The notes: generated from the sequence alone by a model not told the origin. A stretch of DNA of 64,000 nucleotides from [Eubacterium] infirmum (GCA_900450455.1 UGGN01000001.1:372001-436000), one strand, 5' to 3'. Positions 38,108-51,994 are shown, counted from the first letter of the stretch. Made by a program: numbers and translations.

Positions 38108-39292
38108 ATGAAGGAAGTTGTAATCGTAAGCGCAGTTAGAACAGCTATTGGTAGCTATGGTGGAGCACTTAAGAATGTTTCTGCCAGAGAGCTTGGAGCA
38201 GTTGTTATAAAGGAAGCACTAAGCAAGGCCGGAGTTAAGCCGGAGATGGTTGACGAAGTTATCATGGGTAATGTTCTTCAGGCAGGTCTTGGACAGAACG
38301 TGGCAAGACAGATGATGCTTGATGCCGGTCTTCCAAAAGAGATTCCCGCAATGACAATCAATAAGGTTTGCGGAAGCGGACTTAGAGCTGTTGAGCTTGC
38401 TGCTCAGATTATCAAGGCAGAAGATGCTGACATCATCGTTGCAGGTGGTGCAGAGAATATGTCACTGGCTCCATATGTAGTTCCATCAGCAAGATGGGGA
38501 GCAAGAATGTTCGATACAAAGATGGTTGATGCAATGGTTAATGACGGTCTATGGGATGCATTCAATAACTACCATATGGGCGTAACAGCTGAGAACGTAG
38601 CTGAGGAATGGGGACTAACAAGAGAGCAGATGGATCAGTTCGCTCTTGATTCACAGATTAAGGCAGAGGCTGCAATTAAGTCCGGCAGATTCAAGGATGA
38701 AATAGTTCCTATCGAGATTCCACAGAAGAAGGGCGATCCTATCGTATTCGATACAGACGAGCACCCTAAGTTCGGAACAACAATTGAGAAGCTAGGAAAA
38801 CTAAAACCTGCATTCAAGAAGGACGGCAGAGGTGTTACAGCAGGTAACGCATCAGGAATCAACGATTCAGGTGCTGCTGTAGTAGTTATGTCTGCAGACA
38901 AGGCTAAGGAACTTGGCCTAACACCACTAGTAAAGATTGTTTCATATGCATCTGCAGGTGTTGATCCTAAGATCATGGGTGTAGGACCTATCCCATCATC
39001 CAAGAAGGCACTTGAGAAGGCTGGCCTATCAATCGCTGATATGGATCTAATCGAAGCTAATGAAGCATTTGCAGCTCAGTCTCTAGCAGTTGGCAAGGAT
39101 TTGGGAATTGATCCTGCTAAGCTGAACGTAAACGGTGGAGCTATCGCACTTGGTCACCCAATCGGAGCATCAGGATGCCGTATCCTCGTTACATTGATTC
39201 ATGAGATGCTAAAGAGAGACGAAGCAAAGAAGGGTCTTGCTACACTTTGCATCGGTGGCGGAATGGGAACTGCTCTAGTAGTAGAAAAATAG
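38108..39292 (+). CDS. thlA: Acetyl-CoA C-acetyltransferase (thiolase)
   Basis: 394 residues. Active cysteines are in [13 protein letters not shown] (near residue 88) and [13 protein letters not shown] (near 380), with the catalytic His in GHPIGASG near 350. It condenses two acetyl-CoA to acetoacetyl-CoA, the first step of butyrate formation, or works in reverse. It is monocistronic, has its own promoter, TAGGAGGT before the ATG and a strong terminator, consistent with high expression. Codon use looks optimised. Confidence 0.96.
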   Translation: MKEVVIVSAVRTAIGSYGGALKNVSARELGAVVIKEALSKAGVKPEMVDEVIMGNVLQAGLGQNVARQMMLDAGLPKEIPAMTINKVCGSGLRAVELAAQIIKAEDADIIVAGGAENMSLAPYVVPSARWGARMFDTKMVDAMVNDGLWDAFNNYHMGVTAENVAEEWGLTREQMDQFALDSQIKAEAAIKSGRFKDEIVPIEIPQKKGDPIVFDTDEHPKFGTTIEKLGKLKPAFKKDGRGVTAGNASGINDSGAAVVVMSADKAKELGLTPLVKIVSYASAGVDPKIMGVGPIPSSKKALEKAGLSIADMDLIEANEAFAAQSLAVGKDLGIDPAKLNVNGGAIALGHPIGASGCRILVTLIHEMLKRDEAKKGLATLCIGGGMGTALVVEK

Positions 39293-39321
39293 CATTAAGC
39301 CATAAGACAAAATGATATTTT

Positions 39322-39355
39322 GCCCGAACTGAGGAACACTCGGTTCGGGCTTTTT
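39322..39355 (+). terminator. Terminator of the thiolase gene
   Basis: GCCCGAACTGAG with CTCGGTTCGGGC (12 bp, one T.G) around GAACA, then TTTTT. Confidence 0.93.
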
Positions 39356-39383
39356 CTATCATATTACGGATGTCTTATTATAT

Positions 39384-39411
39384 TTGACAGAGGACGTAGC
39401 TGTGATATGAT
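39384..39411 (+). promoter_or_regulatory. Promoter of the ECF-threonine aldolase pair
   Basis: Perfect TTGACA, 16-bp spacer, TATGAT. An alternative -10 (GATAAT) overlaps at longer spacing. Confidence 0.6.
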
Positions 39412-39438
39412 AATTCTTAGGAAAAGCTAGGAGAAAAT

Positions 39439-39993
39439 ATGGCAAAGAAAAAGATGAAGACATCTAAAACTGCATACTTGATTATAGCCCTCATATGTCT
39501 TGTACTCTGTGAGGTCTTGCCGATTTTTACAGAGAAAATTCCACAATTTGGTACAGGGCTTCGCCCTATGCATTTTCCGGTTTTGATAGCCGGATTTACC
39601 TGTGGTCCTTGGCTTGCACTTATTGTCGGTGCTACCGCACCAATAATAAGCGCTTTGATGCATGGATCACCCATGCTTATACCGACGGAGATTGCAATGA
39701 GCTTTGAGCTTGCAACATATGGAGTGATGGCCGGGCTTCTTTACAGCCAGCTTCCCAGGAAGACGGGTAACATCTATGTTTCTCTGATAACCGCAATGAT
39801 AGTCGGAAGGATTGTCTGGTGTGCAAGTATGCTCGTAATTGCCGGACGAATGCAAACGCAGTTCACATATCATATGTTTATAGCATACGCTTTTGTAGAT
39901 GCGATGCCCGGGATAGTAGTTCAGATAGTTTTAATTCCGGCAATCGTAATCATTTTGGAAAAAGCTAACTTAACATACAGAGGGAGGAAATAG
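39439..39993 (+). CDS. ECF transporter S component, substrate unknown
   Basis: 184 residues, five or six hydrophobic helices; LRPMHFPVLIAGFTCGPWLALIVG and SFELATYGVMAGLLY are motifs of ECF-type vitamin-binding S components (ECF transporter family of the riboflavin/thiamine/pantothenate type). The energising A and T subunits are not in the window, so it would share a common module. Its partner is a PLP enzyme 2 bp downstream, which makes a B6 vitamer an attractive but unproven substrate. Confidence 0.85.
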   Translation: MAKKKMKTSKTAYLIIALICLVLCEVLPIFTEKIPQFGTGLRPMHFPVLIAGFTCGPWLALIVGATAPIISALMHGSPMLIPTEIAMSFELATYGVMAGLLYSQLPRKTGNIYVSLITAMIVGRIVWCASMLVIAGRMQTQFTYHMFIAYAFVDAMPGIVVQIVLIPAIVIILEKANLTYRGRK

Positions 39994-39995
39994 GC

Positions 39996-41036
39996 ATGAT
40001 TTACTTTAGATCGGATTATAGCCAGGGAGCACATCCTAAGGTTCTTGACGCATTGCAGAAAACCAATCTTGAGCATACCGACGGATATGGACTTGATGTT
40101 CACTGTGAGAATGCAGCTAAGATAATTAAACAGCTTATCGGAAGAGAGGACTGCGATGTGCACATGATGGTCGGTGGTACACCTTGCAATGTAACTCTGA
40201 TATCTGCAAGTCTAAGACCATATGAGGCAGTCGTGGCTGCGAGGACCGGGCATATATATTCACATGAGACCGGCGGCGTTGAGGCTACGGGGCATAGGAT
40301 AATCTCCATGCCGGACGAAGATGGAAAGCTTACGGTTAAAAGTATCAATGCTGCTTGGGATGAATATGAGGATGAGCATACTGTAGTTCCTAAGCTCGTA
40401 TATATTTCTCAGCCAACTGAAAGCGGTTCTCTGTATAGCAAGGCTGAGCTTGAGGCTCTGCACGAGTGTTGCAAGGCAAGAGATATGTACCTATATATCG
40501 ATGGTGCGCGAATGGCTTCAGCACTCACAAGCAAGTACTGTGATTTAACGCTAAAGGAAATAGCCGCACTTTGTGATGTGTTCTATCTGGGAGCAACCAA
40601 AAATGGAGCACTTTTCGGAGAGGCTTTGATAATAATGAATCCTGAGATGAATGAGCACTTTCGCTGGATGATTAAGCAGAACTGCGGTCTTCTTGCAAAA
40701 GGGAGGCTTATAGGAGTTCAGTTTGAGGCTCTGCTTGAAGGTGGAGACGACTGTATCTATTTCAGCATGGCAAGACATGCAAACGAACTGGCGGAAAAAT
40801 TAAGAAATGGACTTGATGAACTGGGATGTGAGTTCTTGGGGAGTTCTCAGACGAATCAGGTATTCCCATACCTTCCAACTGATGTGGTTAAGAAGCTTGA
40901 GAAGGATTTTTTCTTCTACGAGTGGACTCCTGAGAGAGACGGCAAAATTGTAACCAGGTTTGTAACCGCGTGGGGAACGACGGAAGAGGACGTGGACGCT
41001 TTGATAGAGTCCATCAAAGAACTACTTAAAAATTAG
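39996..41036 (+). CDS. ltaE: Low-specificity L-threonine aldolase
   Basis: 346 residues of a fold type I PLP enzyme: FRSDYSQGAHPKVL start, GGTPCNVTLISASLRPYE, LYIDGARMASALTS and the PLP-binding Lys in YLGATKNGALFGEAL (near residue 200). It cleaves threonine to glycine and acetaldehyde. The 2-bp gap after the S-component gene implies one transcript. Confidence 0.93.
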   Translation: MIYFRSDYSQGAHPKVLDALQKTNLEHTDGYGLDVHCENAAKIIKQLIGREDCDVHMMVGGTPCNVTLISASLRPYEAVVAARTGHIYSHETGGVEATGHRIISMPDEDGKLTVKSINAAWDEYEDEHTVVPKLVYISQPTESGSLYSKAELEALHECCKARDMYLYIDGARMASALTSKYCDLTLKEIAALCDVFYLGATKNGALFGEALIIMNPEMNEHFRWMIKQNCGLLAKGRLIGVQFEALLEGGDDCIYFSMARHANELAEKLRNGLDELGCEFLGSSQTNQVFPYLPTDVVKKLEKDFFFYEWTPERDGKIVTRFVTAWGTTEEDVDALIESIKELLKN

Positions 41037-41066
41037 TTCTTTTACAAATCAAAAACATGCTTTGCA

Positions 41067-41095
41067 TTGAAAAAGAATCATATCTTGTATATAAT
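41067..41095 (+). promoter_or_regulatory. mreB promoter
   Basis: TTGAAA, 17-bp spacer, TATAAT. Confidence 0.75.
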
Positions 41096-41130
41096 AGGAG
41101 TAGCTATTTTGTTGATGGAAAGGAAATTTT

Positions 41131-42147
41131 ATGGCAACTGAAGTTGGAATAGATTTGGGAACGGCCAATGTATTGGTTTATATAAAGAGTAAGGGCATAG
41201 TACTTGAGGAGCCTTCTGTTGTTGCGGTTAATCAGGATACTGACGAAATTCTTGCTGTAGGTGAAGAGGCAAGGCAGATGCTGGGTAGAACACCGGCGAA
41301 CATCGTGGCAGTTAAGCCACTCAGAGATGGTGTAATATCCGATTATGATATCACAGAGAAGATGCTGAAGTACTTTATCAAAAAGGCTTGTGGTAGAGGT
41401 TTCTTCTTTAAGCCAAGAATCATGGTTTGCGTACCTAGTGGAGTAACAGAGGTAGAAAAACGTGCGGTAAGAGAAGCGGCTACACAGGCAGGTGGCAAGA
41501 ACGTATATCTGATTGAGGAGCCGGTAGCTGCAGCTATAGGAGCCGGTCTTGACATAGCTAAGCCGGACGGAGTTATGGTAATAGACGTCGGCGGCGGGAC
41601 AACAGATATAGCGGTAATCGCTCTAGGCGGTATTGTAGCAAGCGCGTCTGTTAAGGTTGCCGGAGACAAGTTCGACGAGTATATCGTCAGATATATGAGA
41701 AAGAATCACAAGCTCTACATAGGTGAGAGAACAAGTGAGGACCTCAAGAAAAAGTTAGGAACGGCATCGCCAAGAGAGGAGACGATTACTGCTGAGTGTA
41801 GAGGAAGAGACCTCGTAAGTGGACTTCCTAAGGTTGTAGAGATAACATCCGAAGAAATTATGGAGGCGCTTGAGGAACCTCTATACACGATATGTGAGGC
41901 AGTGCACAGCGTCCTTGAGCAGACACCTCCTGAGCTTGCGGCTGATATCACAAACTCAGGTATCGTGCTGACAGGTGGTGGTGCTTACCTGTACGGACTG
42001 GACAAGCGTATCCAGACAAGAACAGGGATGAACGTGAGGATTGCTGAGAATCCCGAGCAGTGCGTTGCAATAGGTACCGGAAATGCACTAAATGTTATCG
42101 AGTCAATCGAGAGCAACAAACTCAATAGAAGAGAGCCTTATCTATAA
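41131..42147 (+). CDS. mreB: Rod-shape protein MreB/Mbl
   Basis: 338-residue bacterial actin: phosphate-1 GIDLGTANVLVYIKSKGIVL, phosphate-2 VMVIDVGGGTTDIAVIALGG, adenosine motif GIVLTGGGAYLYGLDKRI. It organises lateral wall synthesis. MreC/MreD are not adjacent, so it may be the Mbl-type paralogue rather than the mre-operon copy. It is monocistronic and followed by a terminator. A rod-shaped cell is implied. Confidence 0.94.
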   Translation: MATEVGIDLGTANVLVYIKSKGIVLEEPSVVAVNQDTDEILAVGEEARQMLGRTPANIVAVKPLRDGVISDYDITEKMLKYFIKKACGRGFFFKPRIMVCVPSGVTEVEKRAVREAATQAGGKNVYLIEEPVAAAIGAGLDIAKPDGVMVIDVGGGTTDIAVIALGGIVASASVKVAGDKFDEYIVRYMRKNHKLYIGERTSEDLKKKLGTASPREETITAECRGRDLVSGLPKVVEITSEEIMEALEEPLYTICEAVHSVLEQTPPELAADITNSGIVLTGGGAYLYGLDKRIQTRTGMNVRIAENPEQCVAIGTGNALNVIESIESNKLNRREPYL

Positions 42148-42192
42148 TGTGCATAACACCGGAGAGCATATTTTATAAATAAGTCGGATTAG

Positions 42193-42231
42193 TGGATGCT
42201 TCCTTGTGTTTCACATGGGGCATCCATTTTT
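42193..42231 (+). terminator. Terminator of mreB
   Basis: TGGATGC with GCATCCA around a 20-nt loop, then five T. Confidence 0.75.
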
Positions 42232-42339
42232 AAATGTCGGCATGAAGACAAGACGCTCTTTTGTGCAAAAAAGGGTGATGAAAATAGATGTACATATCTA
42301 TGGATCAAAAGAAGAACTTTGAAGATATAGGAGAAAACG

Positions 42340-43503
42340 ATGAGATATGAGCTGATAGCGACGGCGACATTTGGGCTTGAAGCTGTTGTAAGGCGAGAAA
42401 TAGAAAAACTTGACTACAAGGTGCTTAAGACTGAGGATGGGAAGATTACATTCGAGGGTGACGAGCGTGCCATAGTGAGGAGTAATCTTTGGCTGCGAAC
42501 GGCGGACAGGGTTTTACTTAAGATTGCGGAGTTTGAGGCTAGAACTTTTGAAGAGCTGTTTCAGCAGACAAAGGCTTTGATGTGGGAGGCTCTCATACCG
42601 CCGGATGGGAAGTTCACAGTTACGGGAACTTCGGTTAAGTCACAGCTGCACAGTGTACCTGCATGCCAGGGAATCTGCAAGAAGGCCATAGCGTCACGGC
42701 TTGGTGAGGTCTACATGATGGAGACGCTTCCGGAGACAGGAGCTGAGTATACCGTAAAAGTGACAATTTTAAAGGATATAGTTACACTGACGGTAGATAC
42801 GAGCGGATTCGGACTTCACAAGAGAGGCTATAGAGTAAAGACAGTGGCTGCACCAATCAAAGAAACTCTTGCTGCCGCTATGGTTCAACTTTCTTTCTGG
42901 AATAAGGATAGAGTGTTGCTCGATCCTTGTTGCGGTTCGGGAACCATAGCTATCGAGGCTGCGATGATAGGAAGGAATATAGCACCGGGGCTTTCAAGAA
43001 GTTTCGCATGCGAGGAGTGGGAGGCTATAGACAAGAAGCTTTGGAAGGAAGAGAAGAAGCGCGCTTACGATTTGATGGACAATACATCAAAACTCGACAT
43101 CGTCGCAATCGACATAGATAAGATGGCCATTGAGGCAGCAGAGGAAAACGCTGTTGAAGCCGGCGTCGATGACTGCATCAGATTCATAAATGCGGACATG
43201 TCAAGAATAAAAGCGTCACAGCCTTCGGGAATAATCATAACCAACCCGCCTTACGGCGAGAGAATCGGTGAACGAAAACAGATAGCAACAATTTATAGCA
43301 AGTACAAGAAGTTTTTCGCCGAAAACCCAAGCTGGTCGATGTTCATGGTAACCACAGACAAGGATATAGAAAGCAAGGTTTTCGGAAGAAAGGCTGATAG
43401 AAGGCGAAAGCTATACAACGGTAGGCTGGAGATATGCTACTATCAATTTCATGGAAAGAAGATAGGTGATAATGGAAAAGCAAAACAAGCTGAGCAAAAA
43501 TAG
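42340..43503 (+). CDS. THUMP-domain rRNA methyltransferase (RlmL/YpsC-like)
   Basis: 387 residues. N-terminal ferredoxin-like/THUMP region (ATFGLEAVVRREIEKLDY, FTVTGTSVKSQLHS) then a Rossmann methyltransferase with LDPCCGSGTIAIEAAMIG as SAM motif and IIITNPPYGERIG as the target-base NPPY motif. The likely target is a guanine N2 in 23S rRNA, as for E. coli RlmL's N-terminal half. AGATATAGGAG precedes the ATG. It overlaps the next gene by about 30 bp. Confidence 0.9.
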   Translation: MRYELIATATFGLEAVVRREIEKLDYKVLKTEDGKITFEGDERAIVRSNLWLRTADRVLLKIAEFEARTFEELFQQTKALMWEALIPPDGKFTVTGTSVKSQLHSVPACQGICKKAIASRLGEVYMMETLPETGAEYTVKVTILKDIVTLTVDTSGFGLHKRGYRVKTVAAPIKETLAAAMVQLSFWNKDRVLLDPCCGSGTIAIEAAMIGRNIAPGLSRSFACEEWEAIDKKLWKEEKKRAYDLMDNTSKLDIVAIDIDKMAIEAAEENAVEAGVDDCIRFINADMSRIKASQPSGIIITNPPYGERIGERKQIATIYSKYKKFFAENPSWSMFMVTTDKDIESKVFGRKADRRRKLYNGRLEICYYQFHGKKIGDNGKAKQAEQK

Positions 43504-45721
43504 AAGTATATGTGAACTGCTTGCTCCGGCCGGAAGTAAAGAAGCTTTTATAGCAGCGATTGAAAGCGGAGCGGATGCGGTATATGCAGGAGGCAATCTC
43601 TTCAACGCCCGAATCAATGCGCAAAATTTTGAGCTGTCTGAGCTTGAAGAGGCGGTTCGATTTGCACATAAAAGGAATGTCAAGGTTTACATTACCATAA
43701 ATATTCTGCTAAAGGATGAGGAACTTCAGGAAGCTCTCGAGTACGCAAAGAGACTGTACGAAATGGGAGTAGATGCGATAATTGTTCAGGATATAGGCTT
43801 TGCTAATCTTATCAGGAACTATCTTCCCGGTTTTGAACTTCATCTGTCCACACAAGCTTCGGTCTTTGATAAAGACGGTGTGATTCAGGCGATGGAATTA
43901 GGGTTTAGTCGCGTCGTACCGGCAAGGGAACTCTCAATAGATGAAATCGAAACGCTCTGCAGGGAAACACCATGCGAAATCGAGGTCTTCTGTCACGGGG
44001 CAATCTGCGTATGCTATTCAGGGCAGTGTCAAATGAGTCGATATATAGGTGGCAGAAGCGGAAACAGAGGAGCTTGCGCTCAGCCGTGCAGACTTCAGTA
44101 TAAGAGTTTAGATGAGTACGGGGAAATAAAAGAGACTTCGATTCTGAGTCCGAGTGATATGTCGATGATAGACCATCTGGATAAACTCTGCGAAGCCGGG
44201 GTGCATTCGCTCAAAATTGAAGGACGAATGAAGTCTCCGGAATATGTAGCGGTCGTAACCTCGATATATAGAAAATACCTCGATATCTATGCAAAGAACG
44301 GAAGCTATGAGGTGAGCAAAGATGACAGGCTGGCGCTATCGCAGATTTTCAACAGGGGCTTCACAAGTGCCTACCTCAATGAACATAATCCGAAGGACTT
44401 CATGTCGGGTGAAATATCAAAACACAAAGGTATCGAAATAGGCAAGGTTATAAATGCAAACGCGGGCAGAAACCTAATCACAATAAATTCAAATAAGGAG
44501 CTGCGTCTGGGCGATGGAATCGAAATCCGCGGAAAGGATATTCGCGCAGGAAATGTCGTAACCTATCTAAAGGAGGATGGTAAAGGCGTTTACACAGTCG
44601 GTGATATCAAGGGACGAGTGGAGAAAGGATGTCCGGTCTACAGGATAACAAGCAAAGAGCAAATTGATCTGGCCGCGAGCAGCTACAAGGATAAAGACTG
44701 GAATACCGGCAAGTTCAACCGTAAGACAAAGATAAAAATCAGGTGTACCGAGAGCAATGGTAAAATCCAACTTAGCATCAGCGACGAAAACGGAAGCATA
44801 AGTGTCGTAAATGAAACGGAGCGCTTTGCACCTGCAGAGACATCAGCAAAAGCTAGGATTTCGAAAGCGCTATGCAAATTGGGAGGGAGCCCGTTTGATG
44901 TTGAAAAAATCGATTTCAAGGGGGAATTCTACCTAAAGGTTCAGATGTCCGAACTAAACAGGTTAAGACGTGAAACGCTAAATTTATTCGAAATAGCCCT
45001 ATGCGAGAGCAGAAGCGGGTACGCAAAGAAAGGCAAGCCAGAAGTTGTGCTTCCAAATTCGCTTCAAAGTGTGAAAAAAGATGACACCGCAAGACTAGAG
45101 ATTTTCTTCTACAGCTTGGATGCATATAATAACTTCGATAAAGCAGAGGTGGAAACCAAGTGCAGAGATTCAAATATAGAACTGAATTACCTGGTTCCTG
45201 CTGTGGAACTCATAATAAAAAACGCTGACGACGATAAGATGGTTCCATATATAAGCAATATATCAAAGGGAGTGGAGAACCGAATTCTTCTAGAGAACGA
45301 AGAGAAGCTATGGAAGCTCATGCGTGAGCGCGGAGTATATATAGGAAATCTCGGCACGCTCGCTTTAATAAAATCGCTCGAAAGAAAATATCGAGACATA
45401 GGTGGCTTGCGTTTTTATGCAGACTACGGATTCAATGCTTATAACGATGAAACGATTCGGATTTTGCGTGAGCTTGGAGCAAAGCGAGTTATTGCTTCGC
45501 TCGAAACGGACGACGTGCACTACGGCGCAATTCCTTTGATGGTCAGCGAGCATGGATGGGAAGAGGAAGAGTTCGTGGACAAAAAGTCGAAGGAATACAG
45601 AATCGTCAAGCGAGATACATCCGATCAAGATATAATTTCAGCTACAGACTCTGTTGATATATCATCGTGTATTAGAAAGGCAAAACAGGACAGCAGGACA
45701 GTAAGGATATATGTAAATTAG
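43472..45721 (+). CDS. U32-family peptidase / RNA hydroxylase-like protein with DUF3656
   Basis: 749 residues from the ATG at 43472 (a GTG at 43466 is the alternative). The U32 domain starts ICELLAPAGSKEAFIAAIESGADAVYAGG; the cysteine cluster FCHGAICVCYSGQCQMSRY with later CAQPC is the iron-sulfur signature of RlhA/TrhP-type RNA hydroxylation factors rather than of a protease. HSLKIEGRMKSPEYVA is the family block. The second half is DUF3656-like. It overlaps the THUMP methyltransferase by 32 bp, supporting an RNA-modification role. Confidence 0.88.
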   Translation: MEKQNKLSKNRSICELLAPAGSKEAFIAAIESGADAVYAGGNLFNARINAQNFELSELEEAVRFAHKRNVKVYITINILLKDEELQEALEYAKRLYEMGVDAIIVQDIGFANLIRNYLPGFELHLSTQASVFDKDGVIQAMELGFSRVVPARELSIDEIETLCRETPCEIEVFCHGAICVCYSGQCQMSRYIGGRSGNRGACAQPCRLQYKSLDEYGEIKETSILSPSDMSMIDHLDKLCEAGVHSLKIEGRMKSPEYVAVVTSIYRKYLDIYAKNGSYEVSKDDRLALSQIFNRGFTSAYLNEHNPKDFMSGEISKHKGIEIGKVINANAGRNLITINSNKELRLGDGIEIRGKDIRAGNVVTYLKEDGKGVYTVGDIKGRVEKGCPVYRITSKEQIDLAASSYKDKDWNTGKFNRKTKIKIRCTESNGKIQLSISDENGSISVVNETERFAPAETSAKARISKALCKLGGSPFDVEKIDFKGEFYLKVQMSELNRLRRETLNLFEIALCESRSGYAKKGKPEVVLPNSLQSVKKDDTARLEIFFYSLDAYNNFDKAEVETKCRDSNIELNYLVPAVELIIKNADDDKMVPYISNISKGVENRILLENEEKLWKLMRERGVYIGNLGTLALIKSLERKYRDIGGLRFYADYGFNAYNDETIRILRELGAKRVIASLETDDVHYGAIPLMVSEHGWEEEEFVDKKSKEYRIVKRDTSDQDIISATDSVDISSCIRKAKQDSRTVRIYVN

Positions 45722-45781
45722 GATTATATTTGTCCTGCCAAATCGAAATAGCACTTATTTGTAATAATTTCAAAAAAGCAA

Positions 45782-45811
45782 TTGACAAGCTAATAAAAGC
45801 TGTGTTAATAT
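45782..45811 (+). promoter_or_regulatory. rRNA promoter P1
   Basis: TTGACA, 18-bp spacer, TAATAT. AAGCTGTC follows the -10, as at P2. Confidence 0.75.
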
Positions 45812-45880
45812 AATCAAGCTGTCGCGAAAAACGGCATGCGAAAACCATTTAGAAAAGTTAAAAAAAGAATGAAAAACTTC

Positions 45881-45909
45881 TTGACATGAGCAAGTAAAAA
45901 TGGTAATAT
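45881..45909 (+). promoter_or_regulatory. rRNA promoter P2
   Basis: TTGACA, 17-bp spacer, TAATAT with extended TGg, 99 bp after P1 and followed by the same AAGCTGTC. Confidence 0.85.
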
Positions 45910-46162
45910 GATTAAGCTGTCAAATGAGGCAGCGAGAACCTAGAAAACCTCATAGCATAGAAATAGTCAAATAAAATTTGACCATGTAACATGGTAAGAA
46001 CTAATTATGGTTCTGCAATCTGAAAAGATTGTATGTAGTCTTAAGAAATTAAGACACAACGACAATTTCTCAAAAAAACAATGATTCTGAATAGAATATT
46101 GCAAACGCAATAGCGTTCTTAGAGAAATAGGATAGATATTAAAGCGTAAGCTTAATATACAA

Positions 46163-47686
<1,524 letters not shown>

Positions 47687-47725
47687 AAAGACCGTTTCAT
47701 GCTATGAGAATTTTCCTGGTATCGT

Positions 47726-47801
47726 GGGGAATTAGCTCAGCTGGGAGAGCACCTGCTTTGCACGCAGGGGGTCAAGGGTTCGATTCCCTTATTCTCCACC
47801 A
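47726..47801 (+). tRNA. tRNA-Ala (TGC)
   Basis: Acceptor GGGGAAT/ATTCTCC, anticodon stem CCTGC/GCAGG around TTTGCAC (anticodon TGC), encoded CCA. It lies in the 16S-23S spacer, a common place for tRNA-Ala. Confidence 0.97.
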
Positions 47802-48013
47802 TGAACCTTGAAAACTAAATAACGTGTATCACAAGAAAGATTTGTAAAACAAATCACAACGAAACGAAATCGAGAATTTTTGCTGGAGACGAAAGTTTCC
47901 AAGATAATCGAAAGAGAGTCTAACGAAAAGCAAGGGTAAACGATTTCAACCGAGAAACCAGAAAAGAGCAATTTACTGAAGTTAATTAATAATGGTAAAG
48001 CTACACACTTGAA
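47802..48013 (+). other. tRNA-Ala to 23S spacer with processing stem
   Basis: AACCTTGAAAACTAAATAACG at 47804-47824 is complementary to 50931-50949 beyond the 23S end (CGTTATTTAGTAAGGTT), the usual 23S processing stalk that Mini-III and RNase III would act on. The rest is A-rich and unremarkable. Confidence 0.8.
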
Positions 48014-50898
<2,885 letters not shown>

Positions 50899-50952
50899 AG
50901 TGGTTTCAAAGGAAATGAATGCTAGTGAAGCGCGTTATTTAGTAAGGTTTAA

Positions 50953-51068
50953 TCCGGTGATAATAGCGAAGAGGTCACACCTGTTCCCATCTCGAACACA
51001 GTAGTTAAGCTCTTCAGCGCCGACAATACCTGGTGGGCGACTGCCCGGGAAGATAGGACATTGCCGGT
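50953..51068 (+). rRNA. 5S ribosomal RNA
   Basis: Core GAAGAGGTCACACCTGTTCCCATCTCG type sequence (shortened here) with GAACACAGTAGTTAAGCTC and the closing helix CCGG/CCGG. About 116 nt; boundaries approximate. Confidence 0.9.
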
Positions 51069-51073
51069 TTATT

Positions 51074-51099
51074 AAAGACTGCATAAGCAGTCTTTTTTT
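51074..51099 (+). terminator. Terminator of the rRNA operon
   Basis: AAAGACTGC-ATAA-GCAGTCTTT followed by four more T. Confidence 0.95.
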
Positions 51100-51121
51100 A
51101 TGTCCGGATTACTTTACTAGA

Positions 51122-51150
51122 TTGTAATTATTCAGTATAAATGGTATAAT
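51122..51150 (+). promoter_or_regulatory. Promoter of the small-ORF/tmk operon
   Basis: TTGTAA, 17-bp spacer, TATAAT with an extended TGg, 37 bp before the small ORF. Confidence 0.75.
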
Positions 51151-51186
51151 TTACCTATATGTAATTTACATTTAAGGAGCAGATAT

Positions 51187-51294
51187 ATGTTGATTTTTAA
51201 GATTATATTTTGCATACTCTTAGTTTGTCCAATGGCATATATTGTTTTTTTGCTCTTTTATAAAATGATAGACATGGTCATTAAAAGGAAATAG
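51187..51294 (+). CDS. 35-residue membrane peptide, unknown function
   Basis: Too short for ordinary gene calling. ATG at 51187 has a consensus AAGGAG (51174-51179) with 7-nt spacing behind a good promoter. The peptide is MLIFKIIFCILLVCPMAYIV followed by a second hydrophobic run and the basic end MVIKRK; one transmembrane helix with positive-inside C-terminus. It stops 2 bp before tmk, so it is the first gene of that operon. No relative is recognised; it might instead be a translated leader of tmk. Confidence 0.7.
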   Translation: MLIFKIIFCILLVCPMAYIVFLLFYKMIDMVIKRK

Positions 51295-51296
51295 AT

Positions 51297-51980
51297 ATGT
51301 GCAAAGACAGGGGAATGCCGGATGTTAAGCCTAGACGTGAGTCAGAGTTTAATAGAGGCATCTTTATATCCGTTGAGGGTGGTGATGGCTCCGGTAAATC
51401 TACTCAGCTCGCTAATATAAGGGAGTATCTCGAGGGAAGAGGTATAGATGCTTTATTTATAAGGGAGCCCGGAGGAACAAGCATAGGCGAAAAGATTAGA
51501 GACATTCTTTTGAATCCGGCCAATTCTGAGATGTGTGCGATGACTGAGGCTTTGCTTTACGCAGCTTCGCGTGCACAGATAGTAAGTGAAGTCATTAAAC
51601 CTGCGCTTGCGAGCGGTAAGTTCGTTGTATGTGATAGATTTGTCGATTCCAGCATCGCGTATCAGGCATACGGAAGACAGATGGGTGATGCTATTTGGGA
51701 TATAAACAAATACGCAGTAGATTATGCTATGCCTGACTACACGTTTTTTCTTGATATAAATCCACATATAGCACTTGATCGCATAGACAACAGGGGTGAG
51801 AATAAGGATAGAATGGAACTTCAGGAGGACTCATTCCGTATGAGAGTATATAATGGTTATCTTGCGCTTATGGAGGATGAGGCTAACAGAGATAGGATTA
51901 TAAGAATTGATGCAAGCAAAGGGATAGAGGCGGTTAAGATCGACATTATCGATAAACTTGAAGAAATTCTAGACAGATAA
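51297..51980 (+). CDS. tmk: Thymidylate kinase
   Basis: 227 residues. P-loop in IFISVEGGDGSGKSTQ (near residue 22), DR(F/Y) motif FVVCDRFVDSSIAYQAYGRQ and a lid region (RIDNRGENKDRME). It phosphorylates dTMP to dTDP, using the product of the ThyA encoded in this window. About 20 residues precede the usual start (MCKDRGMPDVKPRRES), so the true start could be later; AAAAGGA sits 7 nt before the ATG and supports 51297. holB follows after 14 bp. Confidence 0.95.
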   Translation: MCKDRGMPDVKPRRESEFNRGIFISVEGGDGSGKSTQLANIREYLEGRGIDALFIREPGGTSIGEKIRDILLNPANSEMCAMTEALLYAASRAQIVSEVIKPALASGKFVVCDRFVDSSIAYQAYGRQMGDAIWDINKYAVDYAMPDYTFFLDINPHIALDRIDNRGENKDRMELQEDSFRMRVYNGYLALMEDEANRDRIIRIDASKGIEAVKIDIIDKLEEILDR

Positions 51981-51994
51981 ATTTAGAGGTTGTT

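Larger units (their letters stand above)
45722..46162 (+). other. rRNA operon leader region
   Basis: This gap holds two tandem promoters and the 5' side of the 16S processing stem. 45943-45963 (from GAAAACCTCATAGCAT) is complementary to 47695-47715 beyond the 16S end, the expected RNase III cleavage duplex. A CCATG-TAA-CATGG hairpin lies at 45983-45995. No protein gene is visible. Confidence 0.8.
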
